Assembly (NCBI GenBank): GCA_003481775.1
Contig: QULU01000002.1
Location: 124,001 to 188,000, forward strand
From: Clostridiaceae bacterium OM02-2AC
GTDB taxonomy: Bacteria > Bacillota_I > Bacilli_A > Erysipelotrichales > Erysipelotrichaceae
Direction: 5' to 3'
Length of the DNA: 64,000 bases
In this document: one piece after another, positions 27,590 to 35,630 of the stretch
Layout: every line of letters begins with the position of its first letter
How positions within the stretch are numbered: position 1 is the stretch's first letter
Notes under the pieces: model-generated
What the model saw: the letters and a program-made list of their open reading frames with translations, nothing else
Databases searched by the model: none
Told to the model about the DNA's origin: nothing
Translations under genes and position numbers: made by a program

Positions 27590-27749
27590 ACATAAGATTG
27601 ATGGAATAAATCTGTATGATTTTCTTATATACTTCCTGAAGACCAATCTGTCGGATCCAGTTATCCAACTCAAATATATTCTCAGGTTCATTCTGTATAT
27701 CCATGATATCAACAATTATACGATAAATTTCGTTATCTGTTACAGTCAT
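27588..27749 (-). CDS. Small acidic hypothetical protein (53 residues)
   Basis: The ATG at 27749 follows GGGAGGGTG with 4-5 base spacing. The frame of 53 codons (MTVTDNEIYRII...) ends in TAG inside a strong terminator, and a TATGAT -10 box with a TTGGTG -35 lies about 60 bases upstream. A promoter, ribosome site, frame and terminator within 250 bases support a real gene. The product is acidic, amphipathic-helical and without a membrane segment. I do not recognise it. A longer frame from 27785 exists but lacks a ribosome site. Confidence 0.65.
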   Translation of the reverse strand: MTVTDNEIYRIIVDIMDIQNEPENIFELDNWIRQIGLQEVYKKIIQIYSINLM

Positions 27750-27923
27750 GCCCACCCTCCCATTGAATATTGAGCATCTCCCCATGATAGCTCTCCTATA
27801 TCATAACACAAAATTGATAATTACACCAATTTTTCGTTAATTTGATATGAATAATTGTTACCTTACCAACAAGATAGCTAAAAAATCAACGCAACAATTT
27901 AAAAAAAGTGATGATTCATTATA

Positions 27924-28062
27924 TAAAAAGAGAAAATCCCTGTGGGAAAGGCAGAGATTTTCTTGAAAGAGAAAGGGCAACAGCAATGAAAAAGCTATTT
28001 ATCAGGATGAGGAAACAAGAACTGCTGCCATCTATTAGCAAACAGACATATCTTTGTCTGTA
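27924..28062 (-). ncRNA. Putative small RNA, family copy C
   Basis: The minus-strand transcript of about 138 bases is bounded by a -10 box at 28073-28068 and a terminator at 27962-27924. The 5' hairpin is ACAGACA/TGTCTGT (28061-28042). A second helix pairs GGCAGCAGT (28029-28021) with GCTGTTGCC (27984-27976). The loop carries the C-rich motif TTTCCTCATCC (about 28015-28003). The terminator GAAAATC/GATTTTC is followed by T-rich sequence. Copies A (41340-41445) and B (42188-42341) have the same order of elements with different paired bases. No conserved coding frame is shared, so a regulatory RNA is favoured; C-rich loops in Gram-positive sRNAs often pair with Shine-Dalgarno sites. Confidence 0.6.
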
Positions 28063-28067
28063 CCTGT

Positions 28068-28121
28068 ATCTTACACCTTTTATGTGAATACCTCGTGAAG
28101 CTGTCATGAAGGATGGGTTAA
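28068..28121 (-). promoter_or_regulatory. Response-regulator-type promoter of sRNA copy C
   Basis: Read on the minus strand, four hexamers spaced exactly 11 bp, TTAACC (28121), TTCATG (28110), TTCACG (28099) and TTCACA (28088), end 9 bp before TAAGAT (28073-28068). This periodicity matches tandem binding by OmpR/PhoP-family response regulators, whose boxes read TT(A/C/T)A(C/T)A every 11 bp. Confidence 0.7.
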
Positions 28122-28237
28122 GCTTTATGTGAAATGATCAGAGGAACATGGGGGAGCTTTGTTTGTTTCTTGTGCAGAGTCCAAATTACGCAGCTATAGA
28201 ATTTATGTAAGGAAATGAAAATCCTTTCTTTTTTACA

Positions 28238-28266
28238 TTGACTTTCCTAATGTCAGCTTATAAAAT
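28238..28266 (+). promoter_or_regulatory. Promoter of the NSS transporter gene
   Basis: TTGACT (28238-28243), 17 bp, TAAAAT (28261-28266), about 27 bases upstream of the chosen start. Confidence 0.75.
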
Positions 28267-28292
28267 GTACAGGAAAGGTGTGTAGAAAGTAT

Positions 28293-29753
28293 ATGAAATC
28301 AAGAGAAAAACTATCATCCAGACTCGGATTTATTCTGATATCCGCTGGATGTGCAGTCGGTCTGGGGAATGTATGGCGTTTTCCATACATTACAGGCCAA
28401 TATGGAGGAGCAGCCTTTGTACTGCTCTATCTGGTTTTCCTGGTACTGCTGGGATTGCCTATTATGGTTATGGAATTCTCCGTCGGACGTGCTTCTCAGC
28501 GCTCCGCAGCGAAGTCCTTCGATTTATTGGAACCGGAAGGAACCAAGTGGCATCTTATAAAGTATGTCTGTATGGGGGGCAACTATCTGCTGATGATGTT
28601 TTATACAACAGTCGGAGGATGGATGATCAATTACTGTTTAAAAATGGCAACCGGAACCTTTGAGGGTCTACGGCCGGAACAGGTAGGACAGACATTTTCC
28701 GATATGCTTGCCAGTCCCGGACAAAACCTGTTCTGGATGATTGCGATTACTGTGATCGGCTTCTTTATCTGTAGCAGAGGACTGCAAAACGGCGTGGAAA
28801 AGATGTCAAAATACATGATGTCCTGTCTGTTTATCGTCATGCTGGTTCTTGTGATTCGTGCAGTTACCCTGCCAAACGCAGTAGAAGGCTTAAAATTCTA
28901 TCTGATTCCGGATTTTCAGAAAATGATGGCAAATGGCTTATGGGATGCTATTTTCGCAGCCATGGGGCAGGCATTTTTTACGCTGAGTCTTGGCATTGGT
29001 GCCCTTGCTATCTTTGGCAGCTATATTGGAAAAGATCGCTCTTTGCTGGGAGAAAGTCTGAATGTATGCATTCTGGATACCTGTGTGGCCTTTATCGCCG
29101 GACTGATTATATTTCCTTCCTGCTTCTCCTTCAACGTTGCAGCGGACAGTGGTCCTGGTCTGGTGTTTGTCACATTACCAAATGTTTTCAATGCGATGTC
29201 ACAAGGAAGATTATGGGGCTTTCTATTCTTTCTATTCATGTCCTTTGCGGCAATCACGACCATCATTGCAGTATTTGAAAATATTGTAGCCTTCGCAATG
29301 GACAGCGGCTGGTCCAGAAAAAAAGCTGTTCGTGTAAACTTTATCCTGATCCTGCTTTTATCACTCCCTTGTGTATTCGGCTTCAATCTTCTTTCCTTTA
29401 TAGAACCGCTTGGAGATGGAAGTACCATACAGGATCTGGAGGATTTCATTGTATCCAATAATATGCTGCCGCTGGGTTCTCTCATGTATCTGCTGTTTTG
29501 TACCTTCCGCTATGGTTGGGGATGGAAGAGCTTTACGGATGAGGCAAACAGTGGTACAGGCTTTAAATTTCCTGTATGGGCACGCTTTTATGTTTCATAC
29601 ATACTGCCTGTTGTAGTTATTTATATTTTCTTTCAGGGCTACATCGAGAAATTCGCAAAGCCATGGAATATATTGATTCCACTCGTTCTGCTGCTTCTCA
29701 TGATTTATGTCCCTTTGCAGGCATGGAGAAAGAAAAGAGCAAATAACAAATAA
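28293..29753 (+). CDS. Neurotransmitter:sodium symporter family transporter
   Basis: The 486-residue protein has about 11-12 membrane helices. The N-terminal SSRLGFILISAGCAVGLGNVWRFPYITGQYGGAAFVLLYL is the signature unwound TM1 region that binds Na+ and substrate in LeuT/TnaT-type NSS proteins (cited here only by its ends SSRLGF and FVLLYL, positions about 28308-28425). It imports an amino acid with sodium; which one cannot be told. I chose ATG 28293 over a GTG at 28278, which lies on the ribosome site AGGAAAGG. It is monocistronic and followed by a terminator. Confidence 0.9.
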   Translation: MKSREKLSSRLGFILISAGCAVGLGNVWRFPYITGQYGGAAFVLLYLVFLVLLGLPIMVMEFSVGRASQRSAAKSFDLLEPEGTKWHLIKYVCMGGNYLLMMFYTTVGGWMINYCLKMATGTFEGLRPEQVGQTFSDMLASPGQNLFWMIAITVIGFFICSRGLQNGVEKMSKYMMSCLFIVMLVLVIRAVTLPNAVEGLKFYLIPDFQKMMANGLWDAIFAAMGQAFFTLSLGIGALAIFGSYIGKDRSLLGESLNVCILDTCVAFIAGLIIFPSCFSFNVAADSGPGLVFVTLPNVFNAMSQGRLWGFLFFLFMSFAAITTIIAVFENIVAFAMDSGWSRKKAVRVNFILILLLSLPCVFGFNLLSFIEPLGDGSTIQDLEDFIVSNNMLPLGSLMYLLFCTFRYGWGWKSFTDEANSGTGFKFPVWARFYVSYILPVVVIYIFFQGYIEKFAKPWNILIPLVLLLLMIYVPLQAWRKKRANNK

Positions 29754-29800
29754 GACCACTCTCAGAAACAAAGCATAAGAAAAAACGATATATGAAATAG

Positions 29801-29833
29801 AGGCTCCTCATCAATCATACAGGAGCCTTTTTT
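29801..29833 (+). terminator. Rho-independent terminator of the NSS transporter
   Basis: AGGCTCCT pairs with AGGAGCC(T) across an 11-base loop and is followed by T6. Confidence 0.88.
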
Positions 29834-29877
29834 GGTTATCCGCAAGAGAACGGCATAATAAAAATATTATAATCGTA

Positions 29878-30624
29878 TCACCTTAACATATAGGAACGAA
29901 TCGCTTCACCTACAGAATCCACCAGATGATCAGCAGCTTCTCTTACCTTCTGTGGAGAAGACTTGAAGGTAAAGGATACATCCGCATCCTGCAGCATAGG
30001 AATATCGTTATAGGAATCTCCGATGCCAAAGCAGCTGTGCAGATTCATGAGCTTTTTCAGCTTTAAGAGCGCCTTTCCCTTAGAACAGCCGTAAGGTACC
30101 ACATCAACAAAATTCTGATTCTGAAATACCGCACAGGTATTGGGAAGCTGTTCTTCCATAGAGCGGCATAAGCGAGCCGCGGCCTCCTCATCTACCATGC
30201 GAAAGGACAATCCATGGATATTCTGATCCTTTATTTCCTCTATTTGTTGAATGACCGGAATATCTGTAAATGCTCTTGCTTTCTTATATGCATAGATATT
30301 ACCACCAGCCTGAATGGCGATACTTTCCACATCCTCCTCAAGCATACTCAGCTGCTTTGCGGTTTCCAGTGAAAGACAGCATTCAAACAGTATCCTTTGA
30401 TCTTTGTCCAGTATCATTGCCCCGCTGCTAACGATATAAAAATCAGGATGCAGGCGTTCGGAAAGAAATGCCGTAATGCCCCATAATGGCCGTCCTGTGC
30501 ACAGACCAAACAGACACCCCTGCTTCTGCAGCTGTTTGATTCCTGCTATATCCTCTTCCCGATAGCTTTCTACTGCATCGTGCAGATACAGTGTTCCATC
30601 GAAATCACTTGCCAATGCCTTCAT
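29878..30624 (-). CDS. HAD-superfamily Cof-type phosphatase
   Basis: The protein has 248 residues. Motif I is ASDFDGTLYLHD (nucleophile and acid Asp, about 4-15). Motif II is the SSG in YIVSSGAMI. Motif III/IV is KGKALLKL followed by GIGDSYNDIPML (about 205-216) with the Mg-binding Asp pair. A type IIB cap lies between motifs II and III. Members dephosphorylate sugar phosphates, flavin precursors or pyridoxal phosphate; the substrate is unknown here. The start is ATG 30624, ten bases after GAAGGG; the frame extends to 30678 without a better site. It is monocistronic. Confidence 0.9.
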   Translation of the reverse strand: MKALASDFDGTLYLHDAVESYREEDIAGIKQLQKQGCLFGLCTGRPLWGITAFLSERLHPDFYIVSSGAMILDKDQRILFECCLSLETAKQLSMLEEDVESIAIQAGGNIYAYKKARAFTDIPVIQQIEEIKDQNIHGLSFRMVDEEAAARLCRSMEEQLPNTCAVFQNQNFVDVVPYGCSKGKALLKLKKLMNLHSCFGIGDSYNDIPMLQDADVSFTFKSSPQKVREAADHLVDSVGEAIRSYMLR

Positions 30625-30678
30625 AATATCACAACCCTTCATCTGCTTCATTTTAAGAGGAAAGTGTTCAGCTGTCAA

Positions 30679-30970
30679 TAAAGAAAATACCTGTATGCTG
30701 TTAAATAGCTTTACAAAGGATATGAAGCAGGAAATAGAGTATTTTAAGGATCATAACAAATGAAAGCCAACAGACTTTGCATAATTAAGCAGCTAAAAAA
30801 ATGCTGGGAGTCAGCATTTTTTCAAATCCTATATGTTTACTCATGTATAGGCAGTTATCAAATTATTTATGCATAGCCTAAAGCAAATGATTAGGAATTC
30901 AAATTCTATTGATATACACAATAGCTTGAATTCCTATCTTTTTTAATATCACAAGGATACAGGTCCCTTT
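30679..30970. terminator. Intergenic region with two hairpin terminators
   Basis: No gene is seen in this 292-base stretch. At 30794-30822 AAATGCTG pairs with CAGCATTT, flanked by A6 and T6, making a bidirectional terminator. At 30892-30945 a TAGGAATTCAA/TTGAATTCCTA stem with an inner CTATTG/CAATAG stem is followed by a T-run on the plus strand. Together they isolate the HAD gene from the aldolase-PTS operon that ends at 30971. Confidence 0.7.
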
Positions 30971-31858
30971 CTATAATAGATGGTAATGCCGCAGCATCTC
31001 TTTTATTTTTTCATCATCCTGCGCACTGCATTCCAGCACCGGCTTCCTTGCCGGCCCGATTTCTGCGATTCCCGCAAGCTCTGCCGCACGCTTCATGACA
31101 ACCGGTACCGTTCCCAGCTTCAATACGCCGCGCAGTACATCGATGTCCTTCTGCAATTTCTCTGCTTTTTCTATTTCTCCATTTCGCAGTGCCTTGTCCA
31201 GCTCCACCAGCACCTCCGTTATTACATTGGAGGTTCCTGCCACTGCACCGCTTGCCCCTACTGCATAGCCATAGCTGATTTTGGAATCCGAACCGATCAG
31301 CAGATCGAAATCATCACGCTTCGCAATTTCTGCATACGCCTTCAGATTTTCTTCCTTTCCACTGCTGTCCTTGATACCGCGGATGTTCTTTACCTCCGCC
31401 AGACGTCCCACGACCTCTGCGCTCAAATTGCAGCCTGTCGCCTTTGGAATGTTGTAAAGAATGATCGGAATGCTGACACTTTCCGCAACCGCTGTGAAAT
31501 GCTGTACCAGCTCTTCCGCAGTCGGTGTCAGAAAATACGGTGTGATGACACTCAGTGCATCTGCTCCCAGCTCCTCCATCTTCTTTGACAGACGGATGGT
31601 TTCCTTTGTGCTGCACGCCCCTGTCCCTACATATACCGGAACACGGTGGTCTACCATTTGGATTACCTTTTCGGCAAATTCTATTTTTTCCGCTTCCTCG
31701 ATCACATGAAACTCCCCGTTGCTTCCGAGAATGAAGATTCCCTTTACCCCCTTTGCGATTAGGTGGTCGATCAGCTGCTGTGTCGCCTCATAGTTGATGC
31801 TTTGTTCCGCATCACGATGAAACGGTGTTACGATTGGTGTGATGATACCGTCAAACAT
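30971..31858 (-). CDS. DapA/NanA-superfamily class I aldolase
   Basis: The 295-residue (beta/alpha)8 Schiff-base aldolase has the phosphate/carboxylate loop GSNGEF (canonical GTTGE), the catalytic Tyr in ILYNIP (about 135), and the Schiff-base Lys in GIKDSSG (about 163). Members include dihydrodipicolinate synthase, N-acetylneuraminate lyase and 2-keto-3-deoxy-gluconate-type aldolases. Its place as the last gene of a PTS operon that also encodes a hydroxyacid dehydrogenase and a sugar isomerase points to catabolism of a 2-keto-3-deoxy sugar acid rather than lysine synthesis. RBS AAGGAAAGAGG. The substrate is inferred. Confidence 0.85.
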   Translation of the reverse strand: MFDGIITPIVTPFHRDAEQSINYEATQQLIDHLIAKGVKGIFILGSNGEFHVIEEAEKIEFAEKVIQMVDHRVPVYVGTGACSTKETIRLSKKMEELGADALSVITPYFLTPTAEELVQHFTAVAESVSIPIILYNIPKATGCNLSAEVVGRLAEVKNIRGIKDSSGKEENLKAYAEIAKRDDFDLLIGSDSKISYGYAVGASGAVAGTSNVITEVLVELDKALRNGEIEKAEKLQKDIDVLRGVLKLGTVPVVMKRAAELAGIAEIGPARKPVLECSAQDDEKIKEMLRHYHLL

Positions 31859-31877
31859 ATAATTTGTCCTCTTTCCT

Positions 31878-32345
31878 TTATTTTTTAAAGATTGAGTAAT
31901 CCTTATTATCGAAGGGTGCCGTCTGAAAGAACATACGGATTCCCTGACTCTGGATATACCGAATCTTTTCTATGTCTTCTTCACTGAAATAATCCGAGAG
32001 GCTTTTGATCATCATGCGGCTTGCAGGATATGGCATCTGAATCTCCTTTGTACGGAAACCTGCCTTCACAGCATCACAGGCAACACTTAAATTCGGAAAA
32101 ATAACCATTGCTTTGATACTGCGGCCTTCATTGATATATTCGAGGAATTGTTCTATAGAGAAAATTTTAACCTTCATGGTTTTGGGAAGACAAAGCTGCA
32201 TTACATCAGCAATGAATGGATCATTTACATAATCCGGATCTACAATCAGTACATTATCTGCATCGATAAACTGATTCCAGTTCAAAGCAACTGTCGCATG
32301 CAGTAATCGTTTGTCTATCCGCGCAAGTTTGATTTTTGTACTCAT
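31878..32345 (-). CDS. PTS mannose-family IIB component (second copy)
   Basis: The 155-residue IIB protein of the mannose/sorbose PTS family has the phosphorylated His at residue 16 in ARIDKRLLHATVALNW, where most members have RLIHGQV. The rest follows the family: VDPDYVNDPF, MKVKIFSIEQFLEYI, and a C-terminal YFSEED region. Its start overlaps the regulator stop (ATGA), so it is coupled to it. The operon also encodes another IIB at 37241. The altered HATV motif suggests a regulatory role towards the PucR-like regulator or a second substrate, which is inference. Confidence 0.88.
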   Translation of the reverse strand: MSTKIKLARIDKRLLHATVALNWNQFIDADNVLIVDPDYVNDPFIADVMQLCLPKTMKVKIFSIEQFLEYINEGRSIKAMVIFPNLSVACDAVKAGFRTKEIQMPYPASRMMIKSLSDYFSEEDIEKIRYIQSQGIRMFFQTAPFDNKDYSIFKK

Positions 32346-33427
32346 GCTTCATCACCTACTTGAACTCGTTTCTGATATTCTCTCAATGCATAGGATATCA
32401 GCATTAAGAGAACCTTTCCCTGAAAACTTCCCCGGACATCTATCTGAAAAACTTCCTCATATTTCTTAAGCTTATATATCAATGTATTTTTATGCAGAAA
32501 CAGATCATCTGCGGCCTGTGTCAGATTGAAATCATTCACAAACAGCTTATCACAGATATCCACCATTTCCTCTATATCGATACCTTTTCCACATTCCCTG
32601 TAATAATCAAACACATCCCTGACATCATCCACCGCTACCTTTGACAGAAAATAGTCATAGAGGTAATCGGAGAAAAATACCGGAACATCCTTCTCGTATG
32701 TCACATTGTTCTTCAGCCACAGACAATTCTGATAGCTGATTGCATACTGCCGCAGCTTTTTCTGAATGGAACCGACAAAATAATAACAGTCCGTCATCTC
32801 CCATTCCCGCAGGCTGCGGATATAATCGCGTATAAATGGTTTAAAATCAGCCGTATTATGATATTCCTGCGGCAAATCCTTAAAAATCAGCAGGCACTTG
32901 CTATTCAGCAGAGAATAGATGATTTCCTTACTATCCGGCTTCATTTTCAAACGCATGACATCCTTTGTATTGAACCCTTCATTATGAACCACATAGATCG
33001 CCACCCTTGGTTTATTTTTATCTATTTCCAATTCATCCAGAAGGCTTAACACATGATTCATATCAAAGTTTTCCGTATTTAATATATATTTCACCAGCTC
33101 GTCATCCTTTGTGACCTTCTGGTTCAAGGTTGTCTGATTGATTTCATACATGAGCCGTACCGTAAGAGATTCATTCAAAAGCTTACTGATCATCGGCAGA
33201 TTTTCATCATTACCGCTCACCCATAAGAATCCGAAATCCTGACCCTTTACACGTACTTCAAAAAATGCATTATGCTCATCCGGCCGATTTACATCAACCT
33301 GACGTCCGATTTCCGCTTTATTACTGCATAATGTCACTGTCATTTTATCATTCACAAGCCCAATCGTATAACGGTTGTTTTCCTGAACAACATTTATAAA
33401 TTCCTCAAAAACTTCACCTATCAGCAT
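32342..33427 (-). CDS. CdaR/PucR-like regulator with C-terminal HTH
   Basis: The protein has 361 residues. The N-terminal 60 residues (TIGLVNDKMTVTLCSNKAEIGR) resemble the sugar-diacid recognition domain of CdaR. A middle domain lacks clear motifs. A C-terminal HTH_30 of PucR type is NLTQAADDLFLHKNTLIYKLKKYEE (quoted ends NLTQAADDLF and YKLKKYEE, about 305-330). These regulators usually activate carbohydrate-acid catabolism in response to the substrate. It sits inside the PTS operon between IIA and the second IIB, not at its head. Control of the operon is likely but not shown. Confidence 0.82.
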   Translation of the reverse strand: MLIGEVFEEFINVVQENNRYTIGLVNDKMTVTLCSNKAEIGRQVDVNRPDEHNAFFEVRVKGQDFGFLWVSGNDENLPMISKLLNESLTVRLMYEINQTTLNQKVTKDDELVKYILNTENFDMNHVLSLLDELEIDKNKPRVAIYVVHNEGFNTKDVMRLKMKPDSKEIIYSLLNSKCLLIFKDLPQEYHNTADFKPFIRDYIRSLREWEMTDCYYFVGSIQKKLRQYAISYQNCLWLKNNVTYEKDVPVFFSDYLYDYFLSKVAVDDVRDVFDYYRECGKGIDIEEMVDICDKLFVNDFNLTQAADDLFLHKNTLIYKLKKYEEVFQIDVRGSFQGKVLLMLISYALREYQKRVQVGDEA

Positions 33428-33580
33428 ATGATCTCTCCTTTCGCAAGAGTTGAACTCTCATGAAGTCTGACATCTTCCCTGTATGCCAATAGTACCACAG
33501 AATAATATATCCCCTTCTGCATGATAGTGCTTTCATGGAAATTATAATTCATATGACAGGGTTTGTCCAGACAGCTTTAT

Positions 33581-33994
33581 TCAGGATTCCAGCTGTGTAT
33601 TCGTATGTACGCAGCTGGTTTGTAAAGTTTCCATCGTTTCCTTCAGAAGTGCTTCCTCCTCCAGATCTGTTTCCTCCATATTGGAGAGCTTCAGATACAG
33701 ATCAATCAGCATCGGAAGATTCAGACCGGTAAGCACCGGATAGTGATACTTTCTGCTCATGACAGTAAAAACATTGCAAGGGGTTCCGCCATACAGGTCT
33801 ACCAGAACGATGGTAAAGCCTTCCTTTGTACGCATGGTTTCATCCACAAGCTTCATGTAATCCTCAAAGGAATATTCCGGAAGCAGTGAACAGCAATCTA
33901 CATTCTCCAGCGCCCCTGCAATCATTCTCGCAGAATTCACAAGCTCCTCACCGAATTTTCCATGTGTTCCTATAACAATATTAAATTTTTCCAT
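33581..33994 (-). CDS. PTS mannose-family IIA component
   Basis: The 137-residue single-domain IIA has the phosphoryl-accepting His at residue 11 in VIGTHGKFGEEL. The family motif VLVDLYGGTPCNVFTV (about 65-80) follows, which builds the dimer and active site, and then VLTGLNLPML. It takes phosphate from HPr and passes it to IIB. It lies apart from the IIB-IIC-IID genes, after the SIS isomerase, with RBS AGGAGGAGC. About 150 bases separate it from the regulator gene downstream. Confidence 0.9.
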   Translation of the reverse strand: MEKFNIVIGTHGKFGEELVNSARMIAGALENVDCCSLLPEYSFEDYMKLVDETMRTKEGFTIVLVDLYGGTPCNVFTVMSRKYHYPVLTGLNLPMLIDLYLKLSNMEETDLEEEALLKETMETLQTSCVHTNTQLES

Positions 33995-34006
33995 AGCTCC
34001 TCCTGT

Positions 34007-34609
34007 TTATTTCTGCAGCTCTTTGATACTTTTACCAAGACTTCCACCCGGATGCCATTTCACATACTGATTCAAATCCAGCTGCTTTGCTTCCTGCAAT
34101 ACGACACTCAAGCATTGCAGAATCAGTATTTCCGACAGGATGGATGCTCGCGGCGGCTTATTCAGCTCGTCCCCTTCTTCATCCACATGCGCTACCAGAC
34201 AGACCTCTGACTGCTTTGCCAGCGTCGATTGCGGATTTCCCGTACAGCTGATGATGTGTGCTCCGTTTGCTATCAGTGTCTGTACCGTTGCCTCCAGCTC
34301 CATCGTTTCTCCACTATTGGATATGGCAATCACCACATCTCCTTTTTTTACCTGTCCGCTGGATCCATGTACGGCCTCTGTACCATGCAGCTCATAGGCA
34401 CTCGTTCCTGTGGAGGACAACAACGATGCAATATAGCCTGCCACATGCCCCGGCTTCCCGATTCCCGTGACATGGATTCGTCCTCCCTGCTTTTCACTTT
34501 CCATTATGATATGTGCTGCACGCTCGATGCTTTCCATATCCATTTCTTCTATATTTTTCCCTAATTCCGATGCAATATTGCTCAGATATTCCTTTACACA
34601 TTCTATCAT
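34007..34609 (-). CDS. SIS-domain sugar-phosphate isomerase (KpsF/GutQ-like, no CBS domains)
   Basis: The 200-residue protein is a single SIS domain: GRIHVTGIGKPGHVAGYIASLLSS carries the first Ser-rich phosphate loop (ends GRIHVTGIGK and ASLLSS), ELHGTEAVHGSSG follows, and AISNSGETMELEATV is the second. It resembles the SIS half of arabinose-5-phosphate isomerase but ends before CBS domains. It may instead isomerise or deglycate an amino-sugar or keto-sugar phosphate produced by the PTS. ATG 34609 has AGGTGA at the right distance; a GTG at 34618 is in frame but ill placed. It lies tight behind the dehydrogenase. Confidence 0.85.
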   Translation of the reverse strand: MIECVKEYLSNIASELGKNIEEMDMESIERAAHIIMESEKQGGRIHVTGIGKPGHVAGYIASLLSSTGTSAYELHGTEAVHGSSGQVKKGDVVIAISNSGETMELEATVQTLIANGAHIISCTGNPQSTLAKQSEVCLVAHVDEEGDELNKPPRASILSEILILQCLSVVLQEAKQLDLNQYVKWHPGGSLGKSIKELQK

Positions 34610-34618
34610 ACGTTTCAC

Positions 34619-35551
34619 CTAGTTTCCGATCAGCTGTTCCAATATGATGTCCGTAGACATTGCACAGGTTCGCTGTTCACTTTCCTTGCTTCTTGCGGCT
34701 GTGTGCGGCGTCAACAGGAAATTATCCAGTGTGAGCAGCTTATCATCCTCCCTTGGCGGTTCACTGCTGTACACATCGAAGCATGCACTTCGTATTTCCT
34801 TATTCTTCAATGCTTCATATAAAGCTTCTTCATCCACGATACCCCCACGCGCTGCATTCAGCAGGCAGGCATCCTTCTTCATTTTTTTGAATTCCTCTGT
34901 GGAAATCATATGTCGTGTAGAGTCCAGAAGTGGTACGTGAAGAGAGATATAATCACATTCTGCTAGGATATCCTCCAGTGTGGAAATCTGTGCATGGTAC
35001 TGCTTTGCACTTTCCTCTGCGATTGCAAAGGCATCATAGGCATATACCTCCATACCGCAGCCGTAAGCATATTCTGCAAGATACTTTCCGATCATACCAA
35101 AGCCGATGATTCCCAGCTTCTTCCCATAAATTTCTCTGCCGGTAGGCTTATTCCAGCCATGCTGCTTCACATCCCGTACACTGGTATACAGATTTTTAGC
35201 TTCCATCAGCATCATGGAAAGGACATGCTCGGCGACTGAGCGGGAATTGCTTCCCACACAGCGTCCGACATGGATATGATGCTCCTTTGCATAATCCAGA
35301 TCGATATTATCCGTTCCAACACCGAATTTACACACTGCCTTCAGCTTCGGACAGCCCTCCATCATTTCCTTATCCATCGTATCCACACCGACGATAATAG
35401 CATCGGCATCCTTCGCCAGTGCTTTAAACTCCTCCTGTGTATATGCCTTACCTGTGGCATTGTAATGTACATCCAGACCCTTGGATTTCATCCGCTCCAC
35501 CTGATCCAGACCATAATTCGCAAACCCTCGCGGGGTTATCAGTACCTTCAT
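34619..35551 (-). CDS. Phosphoglycerate dehydrogenase-like D-2-hydroxyacid dehydrogenase
   Basis: The protein has 310 residues. The Rossmann motif is LGIIGFGMIGKYLAEYA (about 147-163). The catalytic residues are Arg in LNAARGGIVDE (about 233-243), Glu in SSEPPRED and His in LTPHTAARS. It lacks the ACT domain of biosynthetic SerA, so it more likely acts on a sugar-acid intermediate of this operon. It is separated from the IID gene by an 80-base gap with a strong hairpin, so the downstream half of the operon may be expressed at a different level. Confidence 0.88.
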   Translation of the reverse strand: MKVLITPRGFANYGLDQVERMKSKGLDVHYNATGKAYTQEEFKALAKDADAIIVGVDTMDKEMMEGCPKLKAVCKFGVGTDNIDLDYAKEHHIHVGRCVGSNSRSVAEHVLSMMLMEAKNLYTSVRDVKQHGWNKPTGREIYGKKLGIIGFGMIGKYLAEYAYGCGMEVYAYDAFAIAEESAKQYHAQISTLEDILAECDYISLHVPLLDSTRHMISTEEFKKMKKDACLLNAARGGIVDEEALYEALKNKEIRSACFDVYSSEPPREDDKLLTLDNFLLTPHTAARSKESEQRTCAMSTDIILEQLIGN

Positions 35552-35596
35552 AAAATCTCCTTTCTTTTCCTATCCTCCATCTGTCTGTAAAGAAAA

Positions 35597-35622
35597 CAAA
35601 TCCATGCTCTTCCATGGATTTG
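35597..35622 (-). terminator. Intercistronic hairpin (attenuator or partial terminator)
   Basis: A perfect 10-bp inverted repeat, CAAATCCATG and CATGGATTTG with a 6-base loop, lies between the IID and dehydrogenase genes and is followed on the minus strand by TTTTCTTT. It can act as a rho-independent terminator inside the operon or as an mRNA-stabilising 3' end for the IIB-IIC-IID message. Confidence 0.75.
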
Positions 35623-35630
35623 TTCACATC

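Noticed and set aside
27919..28107. 62-codon minus-strand frame within sRNA copy C
   Set aside because: It begins upstream of the predicted transcription start, lacks a ribosome site, and is not kept in copies A and B.
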